Shown here: in pieces, positions 49,292 through 58,417 of the stretch | Numbering within the stretch: the first letter of the stretch is position 1 | Layout: the number at the start of each line of letters is the position of its first letter | Origin: an uncultured Lachnospiraceae bacterium | GTDB taxonomy: Bacteria; Bacillota; Clostridia; Lachnospirales; Lachnospiraceae | Length of the DNA: 64,000 nucleotides | Direction of reading: 5' to 3' | NCBI GenBank assembly: GCA_910587765.1 | Contig: CAJUNR010000003.1 | Coordinates: forward strand, 62,001-126,000 | Notes under the pieces: generated by a model | What the model saw: only the letters and a program-made list of their open reading frames with translations | What the model was told of the DNA's origin: nothing | The model's database searches: none | Translations under genes and position numbers: made by a program

Positions 49292-51241
49292 TCAGTTCTG
49301 ATCGTTCAGCGGCAGAACGGGAAGTCCTTCGTGCAGTTCGGTCATAAAGTTTTTCCAGATGTCCACCGGAGCGGAGGAACCGGAAAGAGAGCCGTTCTTT
49401 CTCGGCGTGTCAAAGCCGATCCAGATACCGGAAGTATAGTGGGCGGTGTAGCCTGCGAACCAGCCGTCGATATAGTCGTTGGTCGTTCCGGTTTTGCCGG
49501 CGCAGGGAACGTCGGGGATCCCCTTTCCGCGCGCGGTGCCCCGGGTGAGGACGCCTTCCAGGATGTCGGTCATCTCGCGGGCGGCGGCGGTTTCATAGAC
49601 CGGATGCTCCTGACGGTCGGGCATGATGATGATGTTGCCGTCCATGTCGGTGATCATGGTAATGCAGTCGGGCAGCCGGTAGACGCCGTCGTTGGCCAGA
49701 GCCGCATATCCTGCCGTCAGTTCCAGGGCGCTGACGCCGGTTGCCAGGCCGCCCAGAGCGGCGGCGGGAGTGTAGTCGGTCTCCTTAATGGAGGAGAAGT
49801 TCATATCCAGAAGGTAGGAGAGCCCCACTTCCGGAGTCAGCTCCCGGAACAGACGGTCGGCGGTCGTGTTCAGCGACTGCTCGACGGCAGTCCGCAGGGA
49901 GACTGTCTGCGAATATCGGTTGGTGGCGTTGGCGGGTCCGTCCTCCTCCTTGACGTCTTTGAGCGTGGAGGAAGCGGTATAGCCGCGTTCCAGCGCCGGC
50001 GTGTAGACGATCAGGGGCTTGATGGCGCTGCCGGGCTGCCGGAAGCTCATGAAGGCGCGGTTATAATCCGGCAGGATGTCCTGCTGGCTGCGCCCGCCGA
50101 CGATGGCGGTCACGAGACCGGTCTGGTTGTCGATACAGACCGCGGACGCCTGCAGTGCGTAGGTGCCGTTGCTGTTCAGCGTATTGTAGCCGGAGAGCTG
50201 CCGGTCCACGCTGTCCTGCAGAAGCTTCTGAGTGTCCATGTCGATCGAAGTGTAGACCCGGTATCCCCCGGTGTACAGCTTCCGGCGGCAGGCGTCGTAA
50301 TCCTCTCCGGTGGCTTCCATCAGGGCGCGGGCGGCGCGTTCGTAGATATAGATGTGCGCCCAGGTGCGGGTGAACGAAGTCCGGGAGGAATGCAGCGTAA
50401 TGGTCTGCGCCAGGGCTTCTTTGTACGCCGTTTCCGTGATCCGTTCGTCCTCATACATGTTTTCAAGAATCAGGTCGCGGCGTTCCAGCGTATGTTCCAT
50501 ATGTATCAGCGGATCGTAGAGCTCCGGGCCGTTGGGAATGGCGCAGAGAAACGCGGTTTCCGACAGCGTCAGTTCTGAGACGTCTCTGCCGAAATATCCC
50601 CGGCTGGCCGCCTGGATTCCGTAATATCCGTTGGAAAAGTAAATATTGTTGATATAAAATTCCAGGATCTCATCTTTGGAATATTTTTTTTCCAGAGCCA
50701 TGGCGATGAAAATCTCTTCCACTTTCCGCTCCCAGTTGACGGTGTGGGTCAGGTAGATGTTGCGCGCAAGCTGCTGGGTGATCGTGCTGCCGCCCTGGGT
50801 GATGCTTTTTCTGGTGACCAGAGAGCGGGCCGCCCTGAGGATGGCAAAGGGATCGAAACCGTGATGCCGGTAGAAGCGCTTGTCCTCAATGCTGACGAAG
50901 GCGTCCTTCGCGGCGTCCGGGATTTCTTCACAGGTGAGGTAAACAAGATTGCGCTCGTTGCGCAGAAGGGCGATCAGATTTCCGTCCGCGTCATAGACCT
51001 CTCCAGACTGATCTTCCATAAAATCCTCCGCAGAGGAGCGTTCCATGACGGCCTCCGCCTCCCGGTAGAGGGAGACGACGGTCTGGATATAGCCGGTCTG
51101 GTAGAAGAGGACGCATGCTCCTGCCAGAATGCATGCCATGGAGAGCTGGGTCAGCCGGAAATAAAAGCTGCCCATATCTTTCTTTTTGCGTTTTTTGAGT
51201 TTCTTTTTGCCGTTTTCTGAACGTCCGGACGATCTGCTCAT
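49292..51241 (-). CDS. Class A penicillin-binding protein (second, shorter)
   Basis: A 649-residue bifunctional peptidoglycan synthase. A very basic cytoplasmic start (KKKLKKRKKKD) precedes one membrane span (about residues 29-50). The glycosyltransferase domain (about 75-250) has SIEDKRFYRHHGFDP and GGSTITQQLARNI. The transpeptidase domain (about 340-630) has SxxK in PGSAIKPLIVYTP, SxN in SLNTTADR, and KTGTTNDYIDGWFAGY. Starts at 51241 with AAGGAAGGG upstream. Convergent with the first PBP gene, with nothing recognisable as a terminator between them. Two unlike class A PBPs side by side suggests division of labour between elongation, septum or stress. Confidence 0.95.
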   Translation of the reverse strand: MSRSSGRSENGKKKLKKRKKKDMGSFYFRLTQLSMACILAGACVLFYQTGYIQTVVSLYREAEAVMERSSAEDFMEDQSGEVYDADGNLIALLRNERNLVYLTCEEIPDAAKDAFVSIEDKRFYRHHGFDPFAILRAARSLVTRKSITQGGSTITQQLARNIYLTHTVNWERKVEEIFIAMALEKKYSKDEILEFYINNIYFSNGYYGIQAASRGYFGRDVSELTLSETAFLCAIPNGPELYDPLIHMEHTLERRDLILENMYEDERITETAYKEALAQTITLHSSRTSFTRTWAHIYIYERAARALMEATGEDYDACRRKLYTGGYRVYTSIDMDTQKLLQDSVDRQLSGYNTLNSNGTYALQASAVCIDNQTGLVTAIVGGRSQQDILPDYNRAFMSFRQPGSAIKPLIVYTPALERGYTASSTLKDVKEEDGPANATNRYSQTVSLRTAVEQSLNTTADRLFRELTPEVGLSYLLDMNFSSIKETDYTPAAALGGLATGVSALELTAGYAALANDGVYRLPDCITMITDMDGNIIIMPDRQEHPVYETAAAREMTDILEGVLTRGTARGKGIPDVPCAGKTGTTNDYIDGWFAGYTAHYTSGIWIGFDTPRKNGSLSGSSAPVDIWKNFMTELHEGLPVLPLNDQN

Positions 51242-51306
51242 TGTATTCCCTTCCTTCTGCTGTCTTCCGAATGTAGCTCTGGCGTCACTCTCGGCTGCGG
51301 GAGAGC

Positions 51307-52245
51307 TTACAGAACTTCCTTTAAGTAGCGGTTCAGAGCATCCTGCCAGGTGGGAAGGGGCGTGAAGCCGTTTTTGACAAGCTTCGTTTTGTCGAGCCGC
51401 GAATTGAAAGGACGTCTGGCCTTGGAGACGCCGTATTCCGCGGTTGAGACAGGAACGACCGTCACATGTTCGCTGTCGTACTCCGGATGGCCCAGTTCGG
51501 CCGCCTGACGGAAGATTTCGACGGTGAAGTCATACCAACTGATATAGCCGCCCTCGTTGGTGGCGTGATAGTAGCCGTACCGGTCCGTCTCCAGCATGTC
51601 CACAAGAAGGCGGGCCAGATCGAAGGTGTAGGTGGGCGTGCCGATCTGGTCGTTTACGACCGTGATGCGGTCATGGGTTTTTCCCAGATTGAGCATGGTT
51701 TTGATAAAGTTTTTTCCGTTGACGCCGAAGACCCAGGCGATGCGCACGATAAAATATTTCTCAAGGTTTTCGGACACGGCCAGCTCGCCTTCAAGTTTGG
51801 TTCGGCCGTACACGTTCAGCGGCCGGTAGTCTTTGCAGTCCGGCTCCCAGGGCTGTTCTCCGAGGCCGTCGAAGACGTAATCGGTGGACAGATAGATCAT
51901 CTTGCAGTCCAGCTTTTTGCAGGCAAGCGCGATGTTTTTCGTTCCGGCGGCGTTGACCAGACGGACCTTCTCCACCTTGTCGTCGTCTTCCGCCATATCC
52001 ACCGCCGTCCATGCCGCGCAGTGGACGACCACGTCCGGCTCGGCTTCCGCGAGCGCTTTCTCCACCGAGCTTTGGTCCGTGATATCCATGGAGACATAGG
52101 GCATTGCTGTTACGGCGCTGCCGTCCTGGATGCCGCTGTAGGCGGGAGCCAGATCGGAGCCGACGCCCTCATATCCTCTTTTGTTCAGTTCATTCATGAC
52201 ATCGTGTCCCAACTGTCCGCCGACGCCTGTCACAAAAATTTTCAT
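51307..52245 (-). CDS. rmlD: dTDP-4-dehydrorhamnose reductase
   Basis: A 312-residue extended short-chain dehydrogenase that makes dTDP-L-rhamnose. NADPH-binding motif VTGVGGQLGHDV, the conserved VVHCAAWTAVDMAED, the strand YLSTDYVFDG, and the catalytic YGRTKLEGE (Y-x3-K) are all visible. I use ATG at 52245 (MKIF) because the earlier in-frame ATG is only 3 bases from AGGAGG. It lies downstream of rmlB in the same operon. The usual partners rmlA and rmlC are outside this window. Confidence 0.95.
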   Translation of the reverse strand: MKIFVTGVGGQLGHDVMNELNKRGYEGVGSDLAPAYSGIQDGSAVTAMPYVSMDITDQSSVEKALAEAEPDVVVHCAAWTAVDMAEDDDKVEKVRLVNAAGTKNIALACKKLDCKMIYLSTDYVFDGLGEQPWEPDCKDYRPLNVYGRTKLEGELAVSENLEKYFIVRIAWVFGVNGKNFIKTMLNLGKTHDRITVVNDQIGTPTYTFDLARLLVDMLETDRYGYYHATNEGGYISWYDFTVEIFRQAAELGHPEYDSEHVTVVPVSTAEYGVSKARRPFNSRLDKTKLVKNGFTPLPTWQDALNRYLKEVL

Positions 52246-52324
52246 TCTCATATTCCTCCTGTCTTAAAATGAAATTGCGGTCTTCCTGCAACCGTTCCGG
52301 TAACCCCGAAACGGTTCCGTCCTC

Positions 52325-53353
52325 TTAGCGGTTTCCGTACATCTGCTCATAATAATTCTGGTATTCGCCGGAGATAATAGTTTCCCACCATTCGCGGTTG
52401 TCCAGATACCAGCGGATGGTCTTCTGGATGCCGTCCTCGAACCGGGTCTCGGGCAGCCAGCCCAGCTCGCTGTGGATCTTGGTGGGATCGATGGCGTAGC
52501 GCATGTCGTGTCCCTTACGGTCGGTGACGTAGGTGATCAGGCTTTCCGGTTTGCCGAGCGCCCGGCAGATGATCTTCACGATATCAATGTTCTTCATCTC
52601 GTTATGGCCTCCGATGTTGTACACCTCGCCCACGCGTCCTTTGTGGATCACCAGATCAATGGCCTTGCAGTGATCCTCCACGTACAGCCAGTCGCGGACG
52701 TTCTCTCCGGCTCCGTAGACGGGCAGCGGCCGGTCGTTCAGCGCATTGGCGATCATCAGCGGAATCAGCTTCTCCGGAAAATGATAGGGTCCGTAATTGT
52801 TGGAGCAGCGGCTGATGGATACGGGCAGGCCGTAGGTGCGGTGATACGCCAGCACGAGCAGGTCGGCGGCGGCTTTGCTGGAAGAATAGGGGCTGGAAGT
52901 ATGGATCGGCGTCTCTTCCGTGAAGAACAGATCCGGCCGGTCCAGAGGCAGGTCGCCGTATACCTCGTCCGTGGACACCTGATGATAGCGTTTGATGCCG
53001 TATTTGCGGCAGGCATCCATGAGGACGGAAGTGCCGATGATATTGGTGTCGAGAAATACCTGGGGATTCTCGATGGAACGGTCCACATGGCTCTCCGCCG
53101 CGAAATTCACGACCATGTCGGGATGCTCTTCTTCAAACAGGCGGTAGACAGCTTCGCGGTCGGTGATGCTTTCCTTCACAAAACGGAAATTCGGGTTGTC
53201 CATCACCGGCTGCAGGGTGGACAGGTTGCCCGCGTAGGTCAGGCAGTCCAGGCAGACGATCCGGTAATCCGGATAGGTCTTCAGCATGTGGAAGATGAAA
53301 TTGCTGCCGATAAATCCGGCTCCGCCGGTTACAATAACAGTGTTTGCATTCAT
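52325..53353 (-). CDS. rmlB: dTDP-glucose 4,6-dehydratase
   Basis: A 342-residue enzyme converting dTDP-glucose to dTDP-4-keto-6-deoxyglucose. NAD motif TGGAGFIGSNF, NFAAESHVDRSIENP, active-site YSSSKAAADLLVLAYHRTYG (Y-x3-K), and the substrate-binding SNNYGPYHFPEKLIPLMI, typical of the family. ATG follows GAGAGG. First gene of the leftward rmlBD unit, transcribed from a promoter with an unusual 19-base spacer at 53460-53490. Its product may also feed the ketoisomerase-like protein encoded at 28664. Confidence 0.96.
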   Translation of the reverse strand: MNANTVIVTGGAGFIGSNFIFHMLKTYPDYRIVCLDCLTYAGNLSTLQPVMDNPNFRFVKESITDREAVYRLFEEEHPDMVVNFAAESHVDRSIENPQVFLDTNIIGTSVLMDACRKYGIKRYHQVSTDEVYGDLPLDRPDLFFTEETPIHTSSPYSSSKAAADLLVLAYHRTYGLPVSISRCSNNYGPYHFPEKLIPLMIANALNDRPLPVYGAGENVRDWLYVEDHCKAIDLVIHKGRVGEVYNIGGHNEMKNIDIVKIICRALGKPESLITYVTDRKGHDMRYAIDPTKIHSELGWLPETRFEDGIQKTIRWYLDNREWWETIISGEYQNYYEQMYGNR

Positions 53354-53459
53354 ATTACATTACCTCTCAGTCTCAATGCCGCATCCGAAAGCGTCCCTTT
53401 CCGTCCGGACGCAGGCTCCTTTCGGAGCGCCGGATGCCCTGTATCTGGTTTCTGCGACT

Positions 53460-53490
53460 ATTATATAAGATGACGTTACGTCACCTTCAA
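53460..53490 (-). promoter_or_regulatory. MerR-type promoter with 19-bp spacer and central dyad, driving rmlBD
   Basis: On the minus strand, TTGAAG (53490-53485) and TATAAT (53465-53460) are separated by 19 bases. A 21-base dyad with halves AAGGTGACGT and ACGTCATCTT (53467-53487) fills the spacer. Long spacers filled by such a dyad are characteristic of promoters twisted open by MerR-family activators. The gene immediately upstream (53508-54746) encodes a MerR-type protein, a natural candidate for binding here. Confidence 0.7.
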
Positions 53491-53507
53491 GCACTTTTTC
53501 TTTTGTT

Positions 53508-54746
53508 TCACAACTCATCCTTCCGGGCCGCGCCTGATGTCAGGTTGCGCGTTTTTTCGGCGGATGATACATGACAGACGAAAAGTCCGGCATTTTTGGT
53601 GATATGAAACCCGCAGGCGGTTTTTTTCTCGGTAAATGAGCGAAATTCCTTGTAGCGGTCCAGGAGGATCCGGTTCTGGTTGCCGTGACAGGAGAGGATG
53701 TATTCCATCAGCGGTTCCGCCCGGTCCAGCGTGATGGAGTCTTCGTAGAGGAGACAGTCCACGGCCGGAAAACAGGCTCCGAGGATTTCCCGCCCGTTTT
53801 CCAGCCCGAACTGTTCGTACAGTTTCCGCGCGGACAGGACGATACGGCTGTCGAACCGGCGCACGAGGTCGCTGATTTCCTTCATGTGATCCTTTCCGTA
53901 GGCGCTGCACAGGAACCGGCCGCCGGGCCGCAGGACCCGCCGGACTTCTTCACAGACCGCGGGGAGATCTTCGCAGTAGAACAGCACATGATTGGCGATC
54001 ACCAGATCGAAGCTCTGTGCGTCGAAGGGGATCCGCGCGCAGTCGAAAACCCGGAAGGAAAAGCGGGAATCCGCAGAGCCGATGTTCCTTCTGGCATCCC
54101 GCAGCATTCCCTCCGAGATATCGGAGAGAACAATCTTCGCATCTTCCGGGATACGGGCAAGATTCTCGGTCCAGAGCGCCCCGTTGCCGCAGCCGAGTTC
54201 CAGAACCTCCATCTCTCCGGTAATCCGGCACTGCTCATAGATCCACGGAAACCATCCCTGCCGGTTGGCGGAATAGTCCCGGTGCAGCCGGATCCGCGCG
54301 GAGATATTGGTGGCGTTCTGGTACTGCAGCTTGAGGCTTTTCTCCATTCCGGTCAGATGAATCAGTTCCAGCATATGACTCCAGTCGATCTGCCGTTCTT
54401 TCTCAAGGGCGCGGACCGTGTTGTCGATGGCGTTTTCCACGAGCTGCATCTGTTCGATACGGTCCTGGACCAGCTTTTTCTGCAGCATCAGAGAATTTTT
54501 CAGAAAATGACCGTCGGTGTCCCCGATGGTGATCTCCCGGATATCGTCCAGGGAGAAGCCCAGATACTTCAGGAGCAGGATCTGCTGAAGCCTCGCCAGA
54601 TCCGAGTCGGTGTAGAAACGGGCGCCGGAAGGGTTGACATAAGACGGTTTGAGGATGTTCTGCCGGTCATAATAACGGATGGTCCGAACCGAGACGCCCG
54701 CCAGGCGGGCGAACTGGCCGGAGGAGTGGTAGCCTGGAAGATTCAT
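53508..54746 (-). CDS. MerR-type regulator fused to a SAM-dependent methyltransferase
   Basis: A 412-residue two-domain protein. The N-terminal MerR helix-turn-helix (about residues 7-75) has SGQFARLAGVSVRTIRYYDR and ARLQQILLLKYLGFSLDDI, then a dimerisation coiled coil (to about 120). The class I methyltransferase domain (about 165-330) shows motif I EVLELGCGNGALW, FDLVIANHVLFY, and RVLRPGGRFLCSAYG. ATG at 54746 follows AAGGA; a TTG eight codons earlier is possible. The effector may be a substrate for methylation or SAM itself. The gene lies just upstream of the MerR-type promoter of rmlBD. Confidence 0.9.
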   Translation of the reverse strand: MNLPGYHSSGQFARLAGVSVRTIRYYDRQNILKPSYVNPSGARFYTDSDLARLQQILLLKYLGFSLDDIREITIGDTDGHFLKNSLMLQKKLVQDRIEQMQLVENAIDNTVRALEKERQIDWSHMLELIHLTGMEKSLKLQYQNATNISARIRLHRDYSANRQGWFPWIYEQCRITGEMEVLELGCGNGALWTENLARIPEDAKIVLSDISEGMLRDARRNIGSADSRFSFRVFDCARIPFDAQSFDLVIANHVLFYCEDLPAVCEEVRRVLRPGGRFLCSAYGKDHMKEISDLVRRFDSRIVLSARKLYEQFGLENGREILGACFPAVDCLLYEDSITLDRAEPLMEYILSCHGNQNRILLDRYKEFRSFTEKKTACGFHITKNAGLFVCHVSSAEKTRNLTSGAARKDEL

Positions 54747-54793
54747 GGGGAGAAGATCCTTTCTATACAATGCTTTTCTATTACAATGTCATT

Positions 54794-55660
54794 TTAGGCC
54801 TGCCACATCCTGCGGAATTCTCCGGGAGAGATTCCTTCGATCTTCCGGAACATCCGGGAGAAATAGCTGGCGTCCTCAATCCCGCATTCGCTGCCGACGG
54901 ATTCAATGGTTTTCTCCGTGAAGCGCAGAAGCTGCTTGGCATGGGTGATCCGGGTCTGCAGCAGGTAATTGTTGATCGAGATACCGAACTGTTCCCGAAA
55001 AATGCGGGTTAAATAGAATTTATTGATGTAGAACCGTTCCGCGAGCTGATCGAGGGATAGCTTCTCCCTGTAATGCCGGTCCAGATATTCTTTTACCTCC
55101 TGCAGATTCTGTTTTCTGGAGGAAGCGCGCCGGCTGTTTTCCGGATTCCAGCTCTCTTCCATGAGCAGTGTCAGAAGCGAGGCGAGTTTTTCAAAAATGC
55201 GCATGTCCCGCACATGATCTTCGCCGGCAGCGACGGCGTACAGCTCCTGTAGAAGCCGGTCGTAGGGGGCGGGATCCGCGGGATGAAAGCATGGACTGCC
55301 TCCCCGTGCGGTGTATTTATCATAGATGCTGCCCATATTGGGGCCGTAGAAATGAACCCACCGAAGCTGCCACAGATCGTCGGATGTCCGATGAGAGTAG
55401 GATTTTTTGCAGTCCAGGAACACGCAGTCTCCGGTTTTCAAGGAACGGGTTTCGCCGTTGTACCAGAGCGTACCGCCGCCGGAGCATACGAGAAAGAACA
55501 GATAGGAAGCGAGATGTTCTCTTCTGCTCGTGTGCGGCTTCTGCGCCTGCAGGGAACCGGCTTCCTGCAGATGGAGCAGGCTGGTTCTGGCAAAGGTGGA
55601 CGGGGTGTACAGGATCCGGCTGGTGGCGACCAGATTTCCGTGGAACAGGGAAGCGTCCAT
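54794..55660 (-). CDS. AraC-family transcriptional regulator
   Basis: A 288-residue regulator. The N-terminal cupin-like sensor domain (about residues 15-150) has YLFFLVCSGGGTLWYNGETR and GDCVFLDCKKSYSHRT, the usual sugar-binding type. The C-terminal pair of helix-turn-helix motifs (about 185-285) has LSLDQLAERFYINKFYLTRI and the second repeat IEDASYFSRMFRKIEGISPG. ATG follows AGGAGG. It is upstream of the MerR-methyltransferase gene (47-base gap) and divergent from the UPF0303 gene, so it may regulate either. The ligand is unknown. Confidence 0.93.
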   Translation of the reverse strand: MDASLFHGNLVATSRILYTPSTFARTSLLHLQEAGSLQAQKPHTSRREHLASYLFFLVCSGGGTLWYNGETRSLKTGDCVFLDCKKSYSHRTSDDLWQLRWVHFYGPNMGSIYDKYTARGGSPCFHPADPAPYDRLLQELYAVAAGEDHVRDMRIFEKLASLLTLLMEESWNPENSRRASSRKQNLQEVKEYLDRHYREKLSLDQLAERFYINKFYLTRIFREQFGISINNYLLQTRITHAKQLLRFTEKTIESVGSECGIEDASYFSRMFRKIEGISPGEFRRMWQA

Positions 55661-55736
55661 AGAGGTATCCTCCTGACGGAATTATTTCACATATTCTAAT
55701 TATAGCAAAACCTGATTTTAAAGGGAAGAGAGCGGT

Positions 55737-55765
55737 TTGTATCTTTGCGAAAAAAGTGTTATACT
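55737..55765 (+). promoter_or_regulatory. Predicted promoter of the UPF0303 gene
   Basis: TTGTAT (55737-55742), 17 bases, TATACT (55760-55765). It leaves a 100-base leader before ATG at 55870. Confidence 0.7.
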
Positions 55766-55869
55766 GTGATTGTACACTCCCGGTGACCGTATGCCGGCGC
55801 GCGGAGGATGCGGCCGGGTTCGCGGCATTGAGAGGAACGGATGCAAAACGGCGACAGGAGGAAATGGAT

Positions 55870-56367
55870 ATGATGTTGGAAGAATCGATCAGGATACTGG
55901 CCATGCAGGAAGAGATCCTTCAGTTTTCTCATTTTACGAATGAAGACGCATGGGAGCTGGGCAGCTTTATGGTGGCGGAGGCGGCGAGAAATCATCTCCC
56001 GGTGATCATCAGTATCAGGCTGAACAACGGCTGCACGGTATTCCAGTACGGTTTTCCGGGGACGAACTGCAACAACGAGCGGTGGCTGGTCCGGAAGCAG
56101 AATACGGTGCGCATGATGGAGATGAGCAGCCTGCGCTTTTTTATGATTCTGAAGAAGAACGGGGAGACGCTCGAGGAGCGGAGACTGGATCCGCAGGATT
56201 ATGCGGCCTGCGGCGGCGGGTTTCCGATTCGGGTCGCGGGGGCCGGGGTGATCGGCAGCGTGACCGTATCCGGTCTGGATCATATGGCCGACCACGAGTT
56301 TGTCTCGGCCTGCATGAGCAAATATCTGCGCATTGACGGGATTCCCAGACTGCCGGTCAGCTTCTGA
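55870..56367 (+). CDS. UPF0303 (heme-degrading domain, HbpS/GlcG-like) protein
   Basis: A 165-residue soluble protein. The pattern LPVIISIRLNNGCTVFQYGF, then WLVRKQNTVRMMEMSSLRFF, and the Gly-rich GGGFPIRVAGAGVIGSVTVS correspond to the UPF0303/DUF336 group, which is related to heme-binding HbpS. The Gly-rich motif is the family core. Function is not established; annotations as heme-degrading should be treated with caution. The start at 55870 follows AGGAGG with 8-base spacing; the frame open since 55756 crosses the promoter. Divergent from the AraC regulator gene. Confidence 0.82.
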   Translation: MMLEESIRILAMQEEILQFSHFTNEDAWELGSFMVAEAARNHLPVIISIRLNNGCTVFQYGFPGTNCNNERWLVRKQNTVRMMEMSSLRFFMILKKNGETLEERRLDPQDYAACGGGFPIRVAGAGVIGSVTVSGLDHMADHEFVSACMSKYLRIDGIPRLPVSF

Positions 56368-56398
56368 AAAACAGGCCGGTTCCGGAAAATCAAAAATC

Positions 56399-56445
56399 AA
56401 AAGGCCGCGCAGGATGTGCCGGGGGCGTATCCTGTGCGGCCTTTT
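56399..56445. terminator. Bidirectional terminator between the UPF0303 gene and bioA
   Basis: AAAAGGCCGC pairs with GCGGCCTTTT, extended inside by AGGAT/ATCCT, with A and T runs on either side. It can end both convergent transcripts. Confidence 0.9.
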
Positions 56446-56455
56446 GCCTGCGCGG

Positions 56456-57655
56456 TTATCTGCGGAACCATGCCTTCATGGTTTCGAGCACTGTCACAAG
56501 CTCTTCTTCGGTGATGATATAGGGAACCATGGCGTACAGACAGTTTAAAAACGGACGGCTGAACACTCCCCGCCGATAAGCGAACGACTGGTATCCCTCC
56601 AGGACCGACGGGTCGCGCACCTCGATGCAGGCACAGCCGCCCATGATGCGGATTTCCCTGATCCGCGGGTCCGAGAAACCTTCCATTTCCCTTCTCGTAA
56701 CCGCCTCAATCCGGCGGATTTTTTCCATATAATGGTTCTGCTCAAACAGCTCGATGGATTTCAGGGCGACGCTGCAGGCGAGGGCGTTGCCCATGAAGGT
56801 CGGGCCGTGCATCAGCGCTTTCCGCGGGTCGTCGTCGTAGAAGCCGTCGTACACCTTCCGGTTGGCCACGGTGACCGCGTGGCCGATATAACCGCCGGTC
56901 AGCGCTTTGCCGAGTACGAGGATGTCCGGGAGGACCAGATCCGCCACAAACCGGTTCCCGGTTCTGCCGAAGCCGGTGGCCACTTCGTCGAAGATCAGCA
57001 GGACGCCGTACTTGTCGCAAAGCTTTCGCGCCCGCTGCAGGAAAGAAAGATCGTACATGCGCATGCCTCCGGCTCCCTGCAGAAGCGGTTCCACGATCAG
57101 GCAGTTCAATTGTTCGTGCCAGAGCCGGAACGCTTCCTCGAGGGCAGGGATTCTGGTGGGAATGTGAATCACATGCGGATTCTCTCCGTAAGCTTCCAGG
57201 ATAAAATGATAATCTTCGTCGTCGCCCGCTTCCATGGTTTTAAACGTATCGCCGTGGTAGGCGTGGGTCAGCGAGAGGATCTTCGTCCGCCGCATCTCTC
57301 CACGATTGACATAATACTGAAGCGCCATTTTCAGGGCGACCTCCACTGCCACGCTCCCGGAGTCGGAAAAGAAGCAGTAGTCAAGATCGCCCGGAAGCCA
57401 GCTCTCCAGCCGTGCGGAAAGCTTCTGCACCGGTTCGTGAGTCAGGCCGCCCAGCATTACATGGGAGAAACGGTCCGCCTGTTCTCTGATAGCCGCGGTC
57501 AGCACGGGATGTCGGTAGCCGTGGATGACGCTCCACCAGGAAGAGACGGAGTCGATCATCCGATGATCCTGCGTATAGAGCCAGACGCCCCGCGCGTCCG
57601 TGATGTGATAAGGTTCGTTCATGGTTTTCATCTGCTGATAAGGATACCAGATCAT
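56456..57655 (-). CDS. bioA: Adenosylmethionine-8-amino-7-oxononanoate aminotransferase
   Basis: A 399-residue PLP enzyme making 7,8-diaminopelargonate, slightly shorter than typical BioA (about 430). Signatures: WYPYQQMKTMNEPYHITDA, the conserved SSWWSVIHGYRHP, SDSGSVAVEVALKMALQY, LTHAYHGDT, FDEVATGFGRTG, and LGKALTGGYIGHA with the PLP-binding Lys. ATG follows AGGAGG. Last gene of the leftward bioY-B-D-A operon, 72 bases after bioD. With BioD and BioB it covers the last three steps of biotin synthesis; no bioF/H/C genes are seen, so the pimelate part comes from elsewhere or from salvage. Confidence 0.95.
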   Translation of the reverse strand: MIWYPYQQMKTMNEPYHITDARGVWLYTQDHRMIDSVSSWWSVIHGYRHPVLTAAIREQADRFSHVMLGGLTHEPVQKLSARLESWLPGDLDYCFFSDSGSVAVEVALKMALQYYVNRGEMRRTKILSLTHAYHGDTFKTMEAGDDEDYHFILEAYGENPHVIHIPTRIPALEEAFRLWHEQLNCLIVEPLLQGAGGMRMYDLSFLQRARKLCDKYGVLLIFDEVATGFGRTGNRFVADLVLPDILVLGKALTGGYIGHAVTVANRKVYDGFYDDDPRKALMHGPTFMGNALACSVALKSIELFEQNHYMEKIRRIEAVTRREMEGFSDPRIREIRIMGGCACIEVRDPSVLEGYQSFAYRRGVFSRPFLNCLYAMVPYIITEEELVTVLETMKAWFRR

Positions 57656-57727
57656 GCGCTGCCTCCTGTTCGGGAAACGGCAGAGTCTCCGGGGAGCCTC
57701 TGCGTGTATGGGTAAAAAGACGGGATC

Positions 57728-58417
57728 TCAGACAGGCTCATAAAGGGAGGCCAGCGCGCCGGCGTCCATGGCAAGCTCTGTGTCCCCTTCCTGAACGCAG
57801 GCCAGCGCCTGCAGTCCGGTCCGGTGTACGCACATACGCAGGTTGTCTTCTTCCATCACGTCGCCGGGGTGAAAACGGTTGAAGATGATTCCTTTCAGGG
57901 GGAGGTTCCTGCTGCGCATGTATTCCGCCGTCAGCACGACGCTGTTGATCGTACCGAGTCCGGCGTCCGCCACGAGCAGGCAGGACAGGTCCAGCGCCCG
58001 GACGACATCCTCCAGCCAGAGCTCTTCCCTGCCGAAAGAGAGCGGACAGAGGATGCCGCCGCTTCCCTCCATTGTGACATAGTCGTATTCGGCGGTCAGT
58101 TTCTGAAAGCCCTGCCGTACGGCGTCCATCCGTACCGGGTCTCCTTCCAGACGGGAGGCGAGGTGCGGAGAGACAGCCGCCTCATAGACAAAGGGGCACA
58201 TGGAAGAGAGCGGCTGGCGGATGCCGGAGATCTGCCTGACATACAGCGCGTCTCCGGGAATCAGGCTTCCGTCCTCCTTCCGTTCATTCCCGCTCACGGC
58301 GGCTTTATAGTAGGCGGCGTTTCTGCCGCTTTCTCTCAGTTTCTTCACAATCAGCCCGGTGACAAAGGTCTTGCCGACATCGGTGCCGGTTCCCGTAATA
58401 AATAATCCTTCAGCCAT
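57728..58417 (-). CDS. bioD: Dethiobiotin synthetase
   Basis: A 229-residue ATP-dependent carboxylase that closes the ureido ring. P-loop FITGTGTDVGKTFVTGLIVK near the start, the substrate-binding AAYYKAAVSG, the conserved VTMEGSGGILCPL and CLLVADAGLGTINSVVLTAE. ATG at 58417 follows GCGAGG and overlaps bioB by 8 bases; a TTG six codons upstream is also in frame but less likely. Length is standard. Confidence 0.95.
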   Translation of the reverse strand: MAEGLFITGTGTDVGKTFVTGLIVKKLRESGRNAAYYKAAVSGNERKEDGSLIPGDALYVRQISGIRQPLSSMCPFVYEAAVSPHLASRLEGDPVRMDAVRQGFQKLTAEYDYVTMEGSGGILCPLSFGREELWLEDVVRALDLSCLLVADAGLGTINSVVLTAEYMRSRNLPLKGIIFNRFHPGDVMEEDNLRMCVHRTGLQALACVQEGDTELAMDAGALASLYEPV

